64,000 bases of DNA from GCA-2699365 sp036160955 (GTDB lineage: Bacteria > Verrucomicrobiota > Verrucomicrobiia > Opitutales > Coraliomargaritaceae). The translations under genes and the position numbers were made by a program. The DNA lies in assembly GCA_036160955.1 (NCBI GenBank), contig JAYYDJ010000095.1, positions 10,403-74,402 of the forward strand. The letters run 5' to 3'. Under the pieces are notes generated by a model. The model had not been told where the DNA came from. It was given only the letters and a program-made list of their open reading frames with translations, and ran no database searches. Positions 26,775 to 34,568 of this stretch are shown here, one piece after another; within the stretch, counting starts at the first letter, position 1; the number at the start of each line of letters is the position of its first letter.

Positions 26775-27344
26775 CTAAATGGACTCCACAATTTTGTCCG
26801 CTAAGCCGTATTCTATTGCTTCGGTAGCAGTCATATAAAAATCTCGATCTGTGTCTTCTTGAATCTTTTCAAGTGGTTTTCCCGAAGAATTAGCTAATAT
26901 TGTATTTAGCTCATCTCTCAAACGTTCCATTTCTTGCGCTTGAATATGAATGTCGACTGCGACAGCAATCATTTGTCCTGATATTAGTGGCTGGTGGATT
27001 AGAACGCGGCTGTGTGGATAAAGCACCCGTTTGCCCTTAGTAGCTCCACAAAGCAAAATCGATCCCATGCTTGCTGCCATTCCTGTGACGACGACCTTGA
27101 TCGGAGAACTAATAAGCTGCATGGTGTCGTATACTGCCATACCCGCAGTGATCGATCCTCCTGGTGTGTTGATATAAAAAGTAATTTCTTTACCGGGCGC
27201 CTCTGCCTCCATATAGAGTAGCTTCTCGGTTATATCCTTAGCTGACTTGTCACTTACTTCTCCCCAGAGAAATATTTTTCTCTGTTTTAGGAACTGTTCT
27301 TGTATCTTAGCGCCATTATTTTGCTTATTATTTTTATCTGCCAT
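26775..27344 (-). CDS. clpP: ATP-dependent Clp protease proteolytic subunit
   Basis: Barrel-forming serine peptidase that degrades proteins unfolded by ClpX or ClpA. The 189-residue protein has catalytic S92 (GMAASMGS), H117 (SRVLIHQPL, 25 residues later as in E. coli) and the Asp-rich EDTDRDFYM segment supplying the third residue. The N-terminal processing region is short. It is encoded alone here; the unfoldase clpX, often downstream, is absent. rpiB lies upstream on the same strand, 72 bases away. Confidence 0.95.
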   Translation of the reverse strand: MADKNNKQNNGAKIQEQFLKQRKIFLWGEVSDKSAKDITEKLLYMEAEAPGKEITFYINTPGGSITAGMAVYDTMQLISSPIKVVVTGMAASMGSILLCGATKGKRVLYPHSRVLIHQPLISGQMIAVAVDIHIQAQEMERLRDELNTILANSSGKPLEKIQEDTDRDFYMTATEAIEYGLADKIVESI

Positions 27345-27416
27345 GAGTGTATACTAGTGAATTATAAATATGCATATAGAGAGCATGAGTTTGATATCTT
27401 TCAAGCCATGACTTAA

Positions 27417-27860
27417 TTAAGCTTCGATTTTATTTATTCTCCGATCGTGCCTGCCACCTTTGAACTCTGCATCTAGCCAAGCAGTAACAATTTCAAGAGC
27501 CAATCGCTCGGAAACTGAGCGAGCACCAATTGCAATGCAATTGGCATTGTTATGCTCTTTGGTCATGCTTGCTGACCAAGTATCCCAGCACACACCGCAT
27601 CGAACCCCCTTCTCCTTATTAGCTACAATTGCCTCACCGTTACCGCTGCCTCCGAGAACTATGCCTAAATCTGCTTTGCCTGATGCAACAGCTTGAGCTG
27701 CAGGACGCACATGATCTGGGTAATCGCAAGAGTCCTCAGACATGCAACCAAAATCAAGACTTGTATGTCCGCGGGCTTCTAATAATTGACTAATAGGGCT
27801 CTTGAGACGAAAGCCTGCATGGTCACTACCAATTGAAATTATTAAAGAATGGTGATGCAT
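27417..27860 (-). CDS. rpiB: Ribose 5-phosphate isomerase B
   Basis: Interconverts ribose 5-phosphate and ribulose 5-phosphate. From ATG 27860 the protein is 147 residues, with the RpiB/LacAB hallmarks: IGSDHAGFRLK at the N-terminus, DFGCMSEDSCDYPD, GIVLGGSGNGEAIVANK and the NNANCIAIGARSV segment. The frame is open to 27896, but the extra residues (MPYPLLEHLISH) are not part of the fold. The C-terminal EFKGGRHDRRINKI segment is the phosphate-binding end. Confidence 0.93.
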   Translation of the reverse strand: MHHHSLIISIGSDHAGFRLKSPISQLLEARGHTSLDFGCMSEDSCDYPDHVRPAAQAVASGKADLGIVLGGSGNGEAIVANKEKGVRCGVCWDTWSASMTKEHNNANCIAIGARSVSERLALEIVTAWLDAEFKGGRHDRRINKIEA

Positions 27861-28006
27861 GTGAGAAATTAAGTGCTCGAGTAAAGGGTAGGGCAATACG
27901 TAAGGTATCTATCAGCCATATTTTTAATAGAAAAAAGGACTTGCGCTATGTGCTGTTAAACATAGTTTCACGCGCTTTCTATTTTCTACAATAAAAAGTT
28001 TTAATC

Positions 28007-28177
28007 ATGGCAAGAGAGCACGTAATTATTGAATGCACAGAAGCCCGAGCTGAAGGTAAGCCGGTTTCACGTTATATGACCACACGTGATAAGAAGCAGC
28101 AACCTGAGCGTGTTGAAAAAATGAAGTACAATAAATTTCTTCGTCGGCTTACCTTGCACCTTGAGATCAAAAGTTAA
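28007..28177 (+). CDS. rpmG: 50S ribosomal protein L33
   Basis: A 56-residue gene. The protein begins MAREHVIIECTEARAEGKP, continues SRYMTTRDKKQQPERVEKMKY and ends KFLRRLTLHLEIKS, matching L33 throughout. Only one cysteine (C10) is present, so it is a zinc-free C- form. It stands alone between rpiB and the DUF4032-like gene. The AAAAAG before the ATG is not a convincing ribosome site. Confidence 0.92.
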   Translation: MAREHVIIECTEARAEGKPVSRYMTTRDKKQQPERVEKMKYNKFLRRLTLHLEIKS

Positions 28178-28196
28178 CGGGTAGTACACTTCATCA

Positions 28197-28319
28197 TTGA
28201 AAATACTGCTAATAATAGCGGGTTTATTTGCTTCACTACTCCTTTTTATAGGAAAATATGGGAGTCATATTAGCAACTCAAGGACGGTTAAGAGAGGACT
28301 CAGTTTTAGTACCTACTAG
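28197..28319 (+). CDS. Candidate small single-helix membrane peptide
   Basis: A 40-residue open frame starting at TTG 28197, 19 bases after rpmG. It encodes LKILLIIAGLFASLLLFIGKYG, one predicted transmembrane helix, then a basic polar tail. It overlaps the end of the convergent gene at 28278-28538 by 42 bases. The position after rpmG, the start codon and the lack of a ribosome site make it only a candidate; chance is a real alternative. Confidence 0.2.
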   Translation: MKILLIIAGLFASLLLFIGKYGSHISNSRTVKRGLSFSTY

Positions 28320-28538
28320 GCAGTTGCGATAGAAGCGCCATTCGCTTCGGTGCTTGCAGATCCAGTCGAGAAGGGCTCGCTCGAAGCCGATATCTTTCCC
28401 TTGTTTCTCTGACTCTATCCATTTGTGCTTTAATATTTCATCGCGCTCTGCAAGAAATTCACGATAAAAAGTCGATCGTTGTGTAAAATCTTCATTTTTT
28501 TCTGCATTATTCTGCGGAGTTGTAGTCAAAACTGTCAT
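28278..28538 (-). CDS. Small conserved protein, DUF4032-like segment
   Basis: An 86-residue protein with no signal or membrane helix. Its core EILKHKWIESEKQGKDIGFERALLDW (about residues 34-59) resembles the His-Trp-x-x-Ser-Glu-x-x-Gly-x-Asp-x-Gly segment of DUF4032 proteins. A basic HRSEWRFYRN stretch follows. The function is unknown. It lies upstream of nothing on its own strand and is convergent with rpmG. The frame is undisturbed and the motif is conserved in my memory of related genomes, so it is probably real. Confidence 0.55.
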   Translation of the reverse strand: MTVLTTTPQNNAEKNEDFTQRSTFYREFLAERDEILKHKWIESEKQGKDIGFERALLDWICKHRSEWRFYRNCLVGTKTESSLNRP

Positions 28539-28645
28539 ATTTGGAAAAGGGGTAAGTTAGTGTTTAGAATTTGGCTACAATAATAAATAGTAAAAAATGT
28601 TTTTATTGTTATTATTATGCTAGTTTAAAACTCCTTATTTATTAT

Positions 28646-29725
28646 TCAGTGTATATTTAATAATGTTATAATTTTTTTAGCGACGCTTATAAATGCTTTC
28701 GCTGCAGGAGAATCTGGATCGCTAACCACGATTGGTATACCATTATCACTACCGACTCTTAGGGCTGGTTCTAATGGAATTTGACCAAGAAGTTCAGTTT
28801 GAAGGCTATTTGCTGTTTCCTCTCCACCGCCTTCTCCAAAGATGGCGTGGCGATAGCCATCAGCAGCTTCTAAATAACTCATATTTTCAACGACACCCAT
28901 GATAGGAACATTCACTTTTTCAAACATTCTAGCACCTCGGCGTGCAACCTGAAATGCTGCCGCTTGAGGCGTTGTGATGATGATTGCTCCATCTAGAGGA
29001 ATCGTTTGTACAAGAGACAACTGTGCATCGCCCGTACCAGGCGGAAGATCAACAACTAAAACCTTGAGTTCTCCCCAGTTAACATTTTGAGCAAATTGCT
29101 GAATCGTTTTCATGATCATTGGTCCTCGCCAAACCACTGGAGTGTCCTGATCTACAAGGAATCCCATCGACATAGAAGAGACTCCAAAATTACTAATGGG
29201 TCGGATTAAATCATTTTCTATCTCTGGCTGCCCGTTTACACCCAACATAAGTGGGACCGATGGGCCATAAATATCGCAATCCATTATACCGACACCTGAC
29301 TTATTCTTGGCTTCAAGTAATCGTTGCAGGGCGCATGCTACGTTTACAGCAACAGTAGACTTACCAACCCCACCTTTACCGGAGGCAATCGCAATTGTAT
29401 GTTTCACTTGCTGCATGGTCGTATGTGTACTAGGGGTAGAGGCACTACCGCTCGCTGTTGCCGCTAGCTCTTGCGGGCTGTTAACTTCCATGCGAACCCT
29501 GACTTCACTAACTCCTACGAGCTCTCCTACCTTAGCTTTTATGTCAGCTGCAATCTGCTCTGGTACTTTTGGGTCTCGGCTGGTTATTTTAACTCCTATT
29601 TGCACCATACCCTGCGTTAATTCTACCTCACTAATTAGTCCAAAAGAAACTATGTCGCGACTAAATCCAGGATATTTAACTAATTTAAGGGCGTCTTCTA
29701 CTTTTTGTTTGTCCACAACTGTCAA
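28646..29725 (-). CDS. mrp: Mrp/NBP35-type iron-sulfur cluster carrier ATPase
   Basis: P-loop ATPase that binds and transfers [4Fe-4S] clusters. The 359-residue protein has an N-terminal MIP18/DUF59 domain (about 1-85), a Ser/Thr-rich linker and a deviant Walker A motif, IASGKGGVGKSTVAVN (about 112-127). The DIYGPSVPLMLG and the LVVDLPPGTGDAQL segments follow. The usual CXXC near GVVENM reads MGVVENMSYL without the paired cysteines, so cluster binding may use other residues or be altered. It starts at ATG 29725 and is divergent from the TolB-like gene. Confidence 0.9.
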   Translation of the reverse strand: MTVVDKQKVEDALKLVKYPGFSRDIVSFGLISEVELTQGMVQIGVKITSRDPKVPEQIAADIKAKVGELVGVSEVRVRMEVNSPQELAATASGSASTPSTHTTMQQVKHTIAIASGKGGVGKSTVAVNVACALQRLLEAKNKSGVGIMDCDIYGPSVPLMLGVNGQPEIENDLIRPISNFGVSSMSMGFLVDQDTPVVWRGPMIMKTIQQFAQNVNWGELKVLVVDLPPGTGDAQLSLVQTIPLDGAIIITTPQAAAFQVARRGARMFEKVNVPIMGVVENMSYLEAADGYRHAIFGEGGGEETANSLQTELLGQIPLEPALRVGSDNGIPIVVSDPDSPAAKAFISVAKKIITLLNIH

Positions 29726-29797
29726 AGTATAATCTGTTTTGAAATGTGAAAGTTTTTTCGGTGATTTAAAATAATTATTTTTTTAATTTCCAATAGC

Positions 29798-29828
29798 TTT
29801 ACATTTGCGATCAGTTGGTTCGTATAAT
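29798..29828 (+). promoter_or_regulatory. Possible promoter of the TolB-like gene
   Basis: A consensus -10 box TATAAT (29823-29828) lies 11 bases before the ATG at 29840. A -35-like TTTACA (29798-29803) sits 19 bases further upstream, a longer than ideal spacing. A start about seven bases after the -10 box would leave an almost leaderless mRNA. The -10 match is exact but chance matches are common in A+T-rich DNA. Confidence 0.4.
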
Positions 29829-29839
29829 CTTATCATAGC

Positions 29840-31042
29840 ATGCGTTTATCTGCATCTTTATTATTTATCACATTTATTACATTAAAGTTATTTTCCAATC
29901 TAGATGCACAATCGGGTGTCATTGAACTAGAAGAGGCGGTACGTGAAAACTCTGCAGTCCTGCCGATTACTATTGAAAGTACCAATTCTTTAATTCTCTC
30001 ACATTCCCGACAAGTCTTTAGACTGCATGGTGGATATCGTGTCGTCACTACTAATGAGTCAGTATTTAGGTTTAGTTTAGAGCTTTCTGGAACAGATTCG
30101 GTGAAATTGTCCATATTCCAAGGCTTGGAGAATAATGCAGTCTATACGAGTACTTTTAAAGGTGATGACTTAGAACATGCAGTATGTCTTGCCTGTGACT
30201 ACGCCGTTGAATATACATCCAACGATATAGGGTTTTTTGCAGGAAAGCTTAGCTTTGTAGTAAAGAAACATCGGACGTCAGAAATCTATATAAGTGACTT
30301 ATTGTTCACAAAGGTGCGCGCCGTCACAAGCGATCGTTCATTTGCGATGGGTCCAAGCTGGTCGCCAGATGGCACACAGTTATTATACACGACTTATCAT
30401 AAGTCAGGGTTTCCAGATATATACCTTATGGACTTGAATGCAGGTGTCAGGCAAGCGGTTGCAAGTTTTAAAGGAACAAATAACGGCGCAGAATTTAGTC
30501 CCAACGGAAGTAGGATTGCGATGACCTTATCAGGGTCTGGCAATGCTGAGCTTTACGTATCAAACCAACTTGGTAGGGAATTGCGCCGTATAACAAAAAA
30601 TAATTCATTGGAGACTTCTCCTAGTTGGTCGCCAGATGGTCAGAGTATAGTGTATGCATCAGATGCACTAGGAAGGCCACAATTGTTCGTTGCAAGTGCT
30701 ACGGGAGGTGCGCGCCGTCGCTTACCAACGAATATTAGTCGCTATTGCGCCGAGCCGGATTTGAATCCACGCAATTCGAGCCAAATTACTTTTACCGCGG
30801 CGGTAAATGGTGGATTTCAAATCGCCTTATATGATTCTAAATTGCAGAGCTCGAAAATCATATCTAACCTAAAAGGTTCTGCAGTGGAACCAACTTGGCT
30901 CAATGATGGTCGGCACATAATTCTAACAGAGCGTTTAGACGGGCGTAGTCGTTTAATGATATTGGATTCTCTCAGTGGTCAGTCATTAGCACTGCATAAG
31001 CCAAGCTTAGGTGATGCCTGTGAAGCATCCTTTGTGTATTAA
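29840..31042 (+). CDS. TolB-like beta-propeller protein
   Basis: A 400-residue exported protein with a signal peptide (about 1-22, ending DAQS). A TolB-N-like domain (about 40-150) comes first. The C-terminal propeller carries PD40 repeats with the SPDG signature: PSWSPDGTQLLYTT, AEFSPNGSRIAMTL, PSWSPDGQSIVYAS, and further weaker blades. TolB works with Tol-Pal in envelope constriction. No tolQ, tolR, tolA or pal is near, so this may be an orphan TolB or a related propeller with another partner. It is convergent with the PhoD-like gene (3-base gap). Confidence 0.78.
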   Translation: MRLSASLLFITFITLKLFSNLDAQSGVIELEEAVRENSAVLPITIESTNSLILSHSRQVFRLHGGYRVVTTNESVFRFSLELSGTDSVKLSIFQGLENNAVYTSTFKGDDLEHAVCLACDYAVEYTSNDIGFFAGKLSFVVKKHRTSEIYISDLLFTKVRAVTSDRSFAMGPSWSPDGTQLLYTTYHKSGFPDIYLMDLNAGVRQAVASFKGTNNGAEFSPNGSRIAMTLSGSGNAELYVSNQLGRELRRITKNNSLETSPSWSPDGQSIVYASDALGRPQLFVASATGGARRRLPTNISRYCAEPDLNPRNSSQITFTAAVNGGFQIALYDSKLQSSKIISNLKGSAVEPTWLNDGRHIILTERLDGRSRLMILDSLSGQSLALHKPSLGDACEASFVY

Positions 31043-31044
31043 GC

Positions 31045-32367
31045 TTAATTAACTGGCTGCAACTGCTTGCTTGTAATAGTTCTTTTCCAAAGTTCATTAC
31101 CTTCAACACTAATAACTCGAAGAGTGAGCTGACGGTTTTCTTCTGTACCAGTAAAATCTATTAGAGTAAATTGACGCTCAAGAGTATTCGTTCCAGGCAT
31201 ACGAAAATAGTTGAGTTCATCGACTTGCTTAGGATTTGCAGTTAATGGGCCAACACTAAGGTCGTATAGGTTATAACTGTTAATATGTACCAAGCGGGTT
31301 AGTTCACCATGATACTTTCCACCGCTAATAAATAAAAGTCCTGCTATTTTCTCGGTCCTTATCATTTCTAATAGTCGGGACTGTTCTTCGGATGCATAGC
31401 TTAAATTTGTTGGTGTAGCTGCTGGATTTAGGACAGGTGCACCTGCTATGATGAGCTTAAATGTTGCCGTACTACGGACTAATTCTTGGCGCAACCATTC
31501 GATTTGAGCACTTCCAAGTATTTCAGCTTTCTTATTTGAACTTGGTAGGTCATCACGGTTACTTCGAACATCTAGTAAAAAGAAGTCTACATCCGAGCGA
31601 CGCATACGTGTTGGTATGCCCTCAAGTTGAGAAACTTCGACTGCTCGAGGCCAAAATGCTTTGAAGGCTTTTTCTGCCTGCTCACGATGGGAGTAAAACT
31701 TGCCATCATTATTTACGCTATATTCTGCACTACTCCAAGTTGCATAGTGAGGAATACTTGCAAGCAGTGGTTCAAGCTGAGGCGTGGAACGTGCTTTGCT
31801 GTAACGCTTGAAGTAACCGCTTTGAGAGGACCAATCACTTTGTCTTAAGTGAGAAGTATTACCAGTCCATATCATAAGTTCTGGTTTGGTTTTCATCAGC
31901 GAAGTAAAAATCCTATAATTATTACCTAATATCTGGTAAGGAGGCTCAAAGCCATTTTCTGTTTGGTAATGTGCGCCGCCTATTGCTATACGCAAATCTG
32001 GAGGAGGCATGCGATCATGATAGAATGTTGGCGTGGTGAAAGAGTTTTTGTTGGCAATTAGGTTTCCATCTACTTCGATTTGGTAAGAATAGGTTAATCC
32101 TGCTTCAACCGCATCAAGATCTATGGTAGCAGTATTTGCTTCACACGCTTTAGTTTTAACAGGAACGCTCCAGTTAGGCAAATTGGATTTGGATTCAGTA
32201 TAAACAACCCTAACTGTTGCAGGTGAAAAAGTCTGTACCCATACTTTTGCCTCTCTCATACCAACGTGACCTAGCATTGGACCAGCACAGAGTTCTGCAA
32301 ACAGATTACTAGATAGCGAACAGAAGCTAGTAGTTAATAATAAAAGAAATAATTTATGAATTTTCAA
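31045..32367 (-). CDS. PhoD-like metallophosphatase family, predicted inactive
   Basis: A 440-residue exported protein with a signal peptide (about 1-24, ending FAE). An N-terminal fibronectin-like domain (about 28-113) and a PhoD-type metallophosphatase fold follow. The fold landmarks are recognisable but the metal-binding residues are replaced. The expected Cys of the GSC motif is GGA at 130-132. The Asp of the W-x-GD motif is N170 (WTGN). The WDDHD box reads WSSAE (211-215). The SGDRH box reads SGGKY (348-352). The protein therefore probably lacks phosphatase activity and serves another, perhaps binding, role. It lies convergent with the TolB-like gene. No stop or frameshift is present, so it is expressed and maintained, not a decayed pseudogene. 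Confidence 0.75.
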   Translation of the reverse strand: MKIHKLFLLLLTTSFCSLSSNLFAELCAGPMLGHVGMREAKVWVQTFSPATVRVVYTESKSNLPNWSVPVKTKACEANTATIDLDAVEAGLTYSYQIEVDGNLIANKNSFTTPTFYHDRMPPPDLRIAIGGAHYQTENGFEPPYQILGNNYRIFTSLMKTKPELMIWTGNTSHLRQSDWSSQSGYFKRYSKARSTPQLEPLLASIPHYATWSSAEYSVNNDGKFYSHREQAEKAFKAFWPRAVEVSQLEGIPTRMRRSDVDFFLLDVRSNRDDLPSSNKKAEILGSAQIEWLRQELVRSTATFKLIIAGAPVLNPAATPTNLSYASEEQSRLLEMIRTEKIAGLLFISGGKYHGELTRLVHINSYNLYDLSVGPLTANPKQVDELNYFRMPGTNTLERQFTLIDFTGTEENRQLTLRVISVEGNELWKRTITSKQLQPVN

Positions 32368-32424
32368 AAATAGATAAAAAAAAGATTTTTATAGATTATT
32401 AATTTACTCTAGCATAGCATGTAA

Positions 32425-33249
32425 TTACGAGATCTTTATTTTTCTGTGTCTGGAAAAGTGCATGGTGTTAACCATACGATCGACTATTGCAGGCCTGATA
32501 ATAGATGTTTGATTTACCGACTGTAGAAGGTTTTTTAGAATAAGCTCTCGATTTATTAAATTTGTTTTGTAACGCATTTTTACTTCTACAAGTTCCGGTT
32601 TCATTTCCAACCACTGAGCCCTTACTTTGGAAACTCGCGGATATATGGCAGTCCGGTTCTTTAATTGTCTGTTAGTTTGTATGTTTGGATTCTTATCCTG
32701 TGACATGCTTATTGCTTGAAGGCATTTACGCTCATCTAGCGCAAGTGATTTCCAGCTTATCCCGCATAATTCACAGCGAGCTTCTGCTAATACTGCATGT
32801 AGTACCTTAGGTTTGAGGCGCATGACCAGAGATACACATCTCAGAGACCAATTCTCTAGTTCATAGGCAATTAAGGCAAAGCGCACTTTTGGTTCTAAGA
32901 GGCGCATCTTCATGACTATAGCGCTATTGGAAGTTATGCTGGCATGGGAAGAAGTATTTTCAAACAACAAGGATGCTAATATGAACTCAAAGTCAGATAA
33001 GCGCTCAGTATAGCCAAGTTGTTGCCAGAGCGCTACAAATACTTTTTCTATTCGTGCATTACGATCTGACTCTTTTTCCGAATAGGTAGAACCAAAGTAA
33101 CAATTAGTTAGATCAAGATAAGCGGCAGCCAGGCAGAGAAATTGCTCGGTATCTCCATTCTTTGCAGCCTTCAGTTGCCTCCGACCAACTGCTCGTGCGC
33201 GAGACGAGTCGCGAAATCTCCATAAATAGCTACGTAACTGGCTTAACAT
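32425..33249 (-). CDS. Degenerate sigma-70/ECF-like protein
   Basis: A 274-residue basic protein. Residues about 25-95 resemble sigma region 2 (AYLDLTNCYF, then ESDRNARIEKVFVALWQQLGYTER). Residues 112-165 resemble region 4 (RFALIAYELENWSLRCVSLVM, KVLHAVLAEARCELCGIS). A lysine/arginine-rich C-terminal extension of about 100 residues follows. The key region 2.3-2.4 and helix-turn-helix residues are not those of working sigma factors, so promoter recognition may be lost or altered. It follows the gene at 33347-34078 by 97 bases on the same strand. The identification rests on pattern recognition only. Confidence 0.5.
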   Translation of the reverse strand: MLSQLRSYLWRFRDSSRARAVGRRQLKAAKNGDTEQFLCLAAAYLDLTNCYFGSTYSEKESDRNARIEKVFVALWQQLGYTERLSDFEFILASLLFENTSSHASITSNSAIVMKMRLLEPKVRFALIAYELENWSLRCVSLVMRLKPKVLHAVLAEARCELCGISWKSLALDERKCLQAISMSQDKNPNIQTNRQLKNRTAIYPRVSKVRAQWLEMKPELVEVKMRYKTNLINRELILKNLLQSVNQTSIIRPAIVDRMVNTMHFSRHRKIKIS

Positions 33250-33346
33250 TGTATTGTCTATCTACTGCTAATTAGTCGCGGTTCATGGGTTATTGGCTGT
33301 AATAAGACGTTAAAAACGTGAAGTTTATAAACAAGATGAATTGTAA

Positions 33347-34078
33347 TTAATCTTGTTCGCGACCTGGACGTCTCTTGCATTCAGACCGGCAGTCGCCGAT
33401 GACTCGAATCCATAATTCACGTAAATCATATAGACGTATGCGTACCTCTTTATGAAATGCTTCTAAGAACTTTTTATTGGGGTGATTTAGTTGATTCAAT
33501 ATCGATAAAGATTCATTGAGCGCGGTAAGGCTGTTTTTTAAGTGGCAAATGGTGAGGCCAAAGTCACCTAAATCAAGTGCTTGTACAGAGAGTAGCACGT
33601 TTATTTCGGCTTGGTGAAGTGAATGAACATATTTCCAACATGTTTTTAAAGATGTCGTAGAGCTTCCATCTTTTGTATGTTCAGATGTATTAATCGATGT
33701 CTCGGAGTTTAAATAATGCTCCCAACTTTGGTGTAAATAACGGTATAGTCCCCTTGTAACTACTATTACTGGGTGTTTGTGTAGAGTGTACGGCGCCGAC
33801 TCATTCTCATTTATACTTTCCAGGTCGTTACAATCTGCTGCACTAAATTCATCCATTTCATCTTTTAAAGAAATATCATTAGCATCCCATCCCATCTGAG
33901 AAGCAACCTCATCTAAATGATTCGGTTTGTCTTTAAGACTATTGTAAATAGATATAAATCGCGCGGGTTCGCGATCAGAGTTTTTAAGATAGCCTCTCCA
34001 TTGGGACTCCCCCCATGAAGATCCCTGAGAGAAGTCCTCCCAGTTTCCTTCTGAATGATCAAAGTTTGGTTCGTTCAT
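33347..34078 (-). CDS. Hypothetical partner of the sigma-like gene
   Basis: A 243-residue soluble-looking protein with no signal or membrane helix. The N-terminal half is acidic and Asp/Ser/Asn-rich (WEDFSQGSSWGESQWRGYL at 15-33, then DEMDEFSAADCNDLESINENE). The C-terminal half is helical (NVLLSVQALDLGDFGLTICHL and the LNESLSILNQLN stretch, then a basic tail RRPGREQD). It is not recognised. It starts the minus-strand pair with the sigma-like gene, and an acidic N-terminus could fit an anti-sigma role, but that is only a suggestion. It has a divergent A+T-rich intergenic region upstream. Confidence 0.55.
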   Translation of the reverse strand: MNEPNFDHSEGNWEDFSQGSSWGESQWRGYLKNSDREPARFISIYNSLKDKPNHLDEVASQMGWDANDISLKDEMDEFSAADCNDLESINENESAPYTLHKHPVIVVTRGLYRYLHQSWEHYLNSETSINTSEHTKDGSSTTSLKTCWKYVHSLHQAEINVLLSVQALDLGDFGLTICHLKNSLTALNESLSILNQLNHPNKKFLEAFHKEVRIRLYDLRELWIRVIGDCRSECKRRPGREQD

Positions 34079-34126
34079 TGGAGATTTTATAACCTCGGTT
34101 CAAATATAAACTGAGCTGACTCTTTA

Positions 34127-34148
34127 AATAAATCAATAATGATTTATT
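34127..34148. repeat. A+T-rich perfect inverted repeat
   Basis: AATAAATCA (34127-34135) and TGATTTATT (34140-34148) form a perfect 9-base palindrome around ATAA. It lies 49 bases upstream of the minus-strand gene ending at 34078 and 139 bases before the acylphosphatase gene. It could be an operator in the divergent promoter region. In such A+T-rich DNA a chance palindrome is possible. Confidence 0.35.
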
Positions 34149-34287
34149 AGGCTATTTAATTTATTTATAATTTTTACCATTTTTTGCAGTATCGCTTTTA
34201 TAATTAAAATAACGTAGTTTCAACATGGTTATTCTTCGGATTTTGATTTGCACATAGTACCGTCAGTAACATATTTAAGAATTTTTA

Positions 34288-34566
34288 ATGGGAGGTATTG
34301 TCTACAGTATAAAATGTTGGTTTGAAGGTCATGTCCAAGGAGTCGGCTTTCGATACCAAGCTGCGGCTATTGCAAAGGGCTATGACGTTACAGGTACCGT
34401 ATCCAATATCGACGATGGGCGTGTCTTCATTCACGCAGAGGGCGAAGAGGCAGAAGTTACTGCATTTAAGGCTGAGATAGAAAGCGAAATGTCTAGTTTC
34501 ATACGGCGCACTGAAATAAAAAATGCCACAGGCCCAAGAGTTTACAATAGCTTTTCGATATCGTAA
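34288..34566 (+). CDS. acyP: Acylphosphatase
   Basis: A 92-residue enzyme hydrolysing acyl phosphates. The signature is intact: FEGHVQGVGFRYQ with the catalytic arginine in GFR, and the catalytic asparagine in GTVSNIDDGRVFIHAEGE. It precedes the ABC transporter ATPase by only 2 bases, an unusual but tight operon position. No Shine-Dalgarno sequence precedes the ATG. Confidence 0.9.
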   Translation: MGGIVYSIKCWFEGHVQGVGFRYQAAAIAKGYDVTGTVSNIDDGRVFIHAEGEEAEVTAFKAEIESEMSSFIRRTEIKNATGPRVYNSFSIS

Positions 34567-34568
34567 AA

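Noticed and set aside
31045..32367. PhoD-like gene as a pseudogene
   Set aside because: The frame is intact with signal peptide and full length; the changes are confined to catalytic motifs, which suggests a retained non-enzymatic role.
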